Below, piece by piece: positions 60,791 to 64,000 of a stretch of 64,000 bases of DNA; within the stretch, counting starts at the first letter, position 1; each line of letters starts with the position of its first letter. The DNA is taken from assembly GCA_900291925.1 (NCBI GenBank), contig UWYS01000018.1:310001-374000 (forward strand), read 5' to 3'. The translations under genes were made by a program, and so were the position numbers. The notes beneath the pieces are model-generated. The model was not told where the DNA came from. It was given only the letters and a program-made list of their open reading frames with translations, and did no database searches. This stretch comes from Thecaphora thlaspeos (taxonomy: Eukaryota; Basidiomycota; Ustilaginomycetes; Urocystidales; Glomosporiaceae).

Positions 60791-61602
60791 CTCGGGGATG
60801 ATAATGGCCGGTAGGTGGAGTGGGGGTGGAATGGGGACGATGGAGGAAAGGGGGGGGAGAAGAAAGGTGAGGTGGGAGGAGGGAAGCGACTCTGGCCTTT
60901 ATACGCTGGCTGGCGTGTGGGAGCGGCGGTTGGTTGTCGATATGAGCACGAGCCGCTCTGCTCGGGGTCGGCTTTGGTCCGATGGGCAGGCGAGGACGCT
61001 AGGAGGCAAAGGGAAAAGCAGGCAGGGTCCGCAACTCGCCACCGCTCCGAGATAGAGAGAAACGGAACAAGCCGAGTGAGTAGCGGCCATTCGGACGGCT
61101 GCCTGCCGAACCACTGACGCACGCCTCGGCACGGCTCATACAGAGTGTAAGTAGTGTATGGTGTAGCAGAACGAGCTACAGTACCACCGTACGGCTTGAC
61201 ATGAAGTGCTCGCCCGCCGGCGGGTGGGTCTGTGGGGCGGCGCCTCGTCTGCCAATGAGAATCTTAATCAAAGTAAGCATGGGACGTCGGCTGGAGGCCC
61301 TTGACGAGAGCCTAACCATGCATCGGCTCGCTTGCTTCCGACCCACGTCCCCCGCCTTCATCGGCCAGTTGAGCGGCTATCATGATTCCACCAACACAAA
61401 CCTCCACACCAACTTGCTCCACCTCGCCAACTAAGCAATAGGTGCTTACCAGCTCAACCGCAGATGGCATTCTACTAACTACAACAACTCACGCAAGCCC
61501 ACGCCACAGAGAGTGGTAGCGCAAAATGTCGACGGCGACCATCGATCAATCAACGACAGCAAACACGATGGGCACCTTCCCGACGGCGCACGCAGCATCC
61601 GC
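60791..61602. other. Intergenic, 812 bp
   Basis: Promoter of the amidohydrolase (left, minus) and 3' region of Sla1 (right, minus). Short frames here have no family features. Confidence 0.5.
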
Positions 61603-64000
61603 CTAGTAGCTGCCGCCGAACCCGCCGTAGCCGCCCTGCTGCTGCTGCTGCTGCTGCTGATATCCCTGCTGCTGCGCCGGCTGCCCAAAGTTCATCCCTG
61701 TAAACTGCGGCTGCATCACACCGCCAGGTTGGAATCCCGTCGGCTGCGGTCGCAGCGCATCGTATTTCTCTGTGCGGCCGGCCACGCAATAATTTGCGGA
61801 AAAGCGGAGGGGGGCATAGAGGTAAGTCAGCAACGTCGCACACCAATGATGGCCTCGACGTCTGTTCCACTCACGCGGTGCCTGCGCCTGCGAGTTGGGA
61901 TCCTTGGCAAACTGGCCCGTCTTCATCTGTTGGCACCAAGCAGCACACAAACATTCAGGATTGGAGCGGCCTGTCAGCGAATCAAGCCCTGACAGAGTCC
62001 GCTTGCAACGCCGTCGCCACTCACCTGCTGGAAGATGTTGCTCGCATTGAACTTGTTGCCGTCGTCCTGCTGCTGCTGCTGCTGCGGCAGCTTTTGTTGC
62101 TGTTGCTGCGGAGACGGCTGGTCGAAACCGCCAAAGCCCGTCTGTTGCGGCAGCTGTTGCTGCTGCATGCCCATGAACCCAGTCTGCTGCGGCTGCATCC
62201 CGCCGAAGCCCGTCGGCTGCGCATTCATCTGGCCGCCAAACTGCGGCGAAGGGCTCGAGTAGCCTCCCATCCTAGCACCAACACCGAAGCCTGATCCGTT
62301 GCTGACGAACCTGGTGGCCTGACTCTGAAGTCCTCCACCCATGCCCGTCATGCTGTTCATGCTCCCCCCGAAGCCGCTCCCCATGCCCATCCCGCTACCG
62401 TTGAAGCCCATCATCTGCGGCTGCTGCATCTGCTGTATTCCCATGTAGCCCGTCTGCTGCGGCTGTATCCCCGTCATCTGCATCCTCATCATCCCCGTCG
62501 GCTGGCCCTGCATCTTGGTCGGCACAAACTGGCCCGTACCCGAAGTCGGGATCAGCGGCTGCAGCAGGCCTTGGTTGGCCGGGACGGGAGCAAACGGCCC
62601 ACGCGCTGCGTTGGGATTGTAGCTGTTCCCTGAGCCGAGGAAGCTGTTCTGGCCCGTGGGGATGGCGCCCGGTCGAGGGCTAGCCCCGGACGCGGCAGAC
62701 GGCGGCCTCATCGCGGCCAGCTTCTCAAAGAGCGCCGAGTTCGGGTCCGCCGGCGGCTGCGGAGACGGCGTGGGTGCAGCAGCAGCAGCCGACGCCGCCG
62801 GAGGGGCGGGGGGAGGAGTGGGCGCGGGTAGCGCAGCGGCCGGGGTCGCCGGCTTCGTACTGGGCGGCCTCGGCGTCCAGGCGTCATCGTCGAAGCCGCT
62901 GGCAGCGGCTGGCTGCGTTGACGCCGTTCGCTTCGGCACAACCGCCGGGCTGACCGTGCTGGCGCGCCCGGGCGGCGAAGCTGTGGTGCTACGAGCCAGC
63001 GACTCTGATGCGGCGTCGACGCTCCCGGCGCCCGCCTTGGGCGTGGGCCGTCCGCGCCGCGTATTGTTCTTGAGCGCGCCGTCCGGTCCGGAGTAGAGTT
63101 GCGGCGGCTGCGGGCTGATGGCGCCGGAGCGACGCGCGGAACCGCCGTCCTGCTCCTGCAGCTTGCGCGCCAGCTCCTCGTCGGCCTTGATCTGCTTCTC
63201 GAGGTCGGCCGCGGTCGAGGCCGACGCTCCGCCCGTGGTCGACGGCCGCGACGACGGCTGCTTCGACCGGCGGTACTTGCGGACAATGAACTTGCCGACG
63301 CGGATGATGTCGCCCTCGCGCAGACCGAGGCTGCGCAGAGTGCTCGGCTCGAGGTCGGCGATGACGGTCTCGTCGATCTTGTCGCGCTCAAACGCGGCAG
63401 CGTAGCGGGTGCAGTCGTCGACGTCGACGCCGGCGGCTAGGAAGAATTCGAACCAGTCGACATTGCGCTTGGGCCCGCCGCCGTGTCCCGCATGCTCCCT
63501 CCGGCGCTGCTCGCGCTCCTTCTCACGCCGCCTCTCGCGCTCGCGCTCGCTGCGGTCCCTGCCGCCTCCGGAGCTCGACGGCTGCGCCTGCAAACGCGAC
63601 GAGCTCTCGCGGCGCCTGCCGAGGTCGGCCTCGCTCGGCATCAGCTTCTTGCCCGTGATGTCCTCGAGCCACTGGATGTCGGCATCCGACATCTTTTCAA
63701 TGGCCACTTCGATCACGACGCCGTTCATCTTGTGCAGGCGGATCTTGCCCTGGTTGAAGCCAAGGAACTCGGCCTCGACCTTGAACTGGCCCGTCCGGTC
63801 GTTCCACATACGCGTCTTGGAAGGCTTCGGCTTCGACCGCCCGCCGCCGTCCTTAGGACGCTCCGGGGCGCTGCGACCCTGCGGGATGGCGACATTGCGT
63901 GCGGCGCGGTTGACCTTGGTGGTGCTGGCGCGCTGCGTCATCTTCGGTGGCTCGGGCGCCGGCTGCGCCTTGAGCGCCTCCCTGCGGCTCTGCTCTTCGG
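61603..64000 (-). CDS. SLA1: Endocytic adaptor Sla1, C-terminal part (5' end outside window), 3 exons visible
   Basis: Visible exons are 62025-64000, 61875-61926 and 61603-61769 (introns 98 and 105 bp); the frame is still open at base 64000, so the N-terminal SH3 domains lie beyond the window. The Sla1 homology domain 1 reads RMWNDRTGQFKVEAEFLGFN with KIRLHKMNGVVIEVAIEKMS, and binds NPFxD endocytic signals. A charged R/E-rich linker leads to the SHD2/SAM-like domain: VDWFEFFLAAGVDVDDCTRY ... LRSLGLREGDIIRVGKFI, binding clathrin box/ubiquitin-type partners. The C-terminal region has many QPTGF/QQTGF/PTGM repeats, the sites phosphorylated by Ark1/Prk1 kinases in yeast, and ends in a Q/G-rich tail (YGGFGGSY). 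The last exons supply MKTGQFAKDPN and KYDALRPQPTGF, typical of Sla1 ends. Confidence 0.9.

Overview
The window is from the nuclear genome of a filamentous or yeast-like fungus, most likely a basidiomycete and probably a smut-type lineage (Ustilaginomycotina). This rests on GC-rich DNA, genes with zero to a few short introns (about 75-190 bp, mostly GTGAGT/GTAAGT donors), and gene content such as Nup35/Nup53, STT3, Abp1, Sla1, ZC3H3-type and Zn2Cys6 proteins. It contains no prokaryotic operons, rRNA, CRISPR arrays or viral genes, and I recognised no tRNA. Many long antisense ORFs are GC-driven shadows. Exon joins were worked out by hand from splice signals, reading-frame closure and protein family conservation.

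Left part (1-25.3 kb), mostly housekeeping: a 5'-cut coiled-coil protein; a Dabb-domain protein; a small protein gene with a poly-G frame break; a SurE-like nucleotidase; a fragment of a P5B (Ypk9-type) ATPase; the nucleoporin Nup35/Nup53; a broken FAD oxidoreductase; a five-CCCH (ZC3H3-like) protein; a SUV39/Clr4-type SET methyltransferase divergent from an amine-oxidase-like flavoprotein; an unrecognised membrane protein; a flavin monooxygenase; and an NAD-dependent SDR.

Middle (25.3-51 kb), accessory: a gene-poor stretch, a phosphate/GIT1-type MFS transporter, a quercetin 2,3-dioxygenase-like bicupin, a cytosolic-looking GH3 beta-glucosidase with an in-frame TGA, a sugar MFS transporter divergent from it, a large C2H2+Zn2Cys6 regulator, and two tandem secreted GDSL esterases. 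Glucoside uptake, intracellular deglucosylation, flavonol ring opening and a local regulator make a coherent hypothesis for a flavonoid- or beta-glucoside-use cluster. Two inverted copies of a short repeat lie at 27.4 and 46.3 kb, on either side of this block.

Right part (51-64 kb): STT3 (N-glycosylation), the actin-patch protein Abp1, a membrane-anchored amidohydrolase, and the 3' portion of the endocytic adaptor Sla1, which runs off the window. Abp1 and Sla1 act at the same endocytic actin patches.

Five genes carry disruptions (small protein, SurE, FAD oxidoreductase, GH3, P5B fragment). Some may be consensus errors and some real decay; each is described separately.
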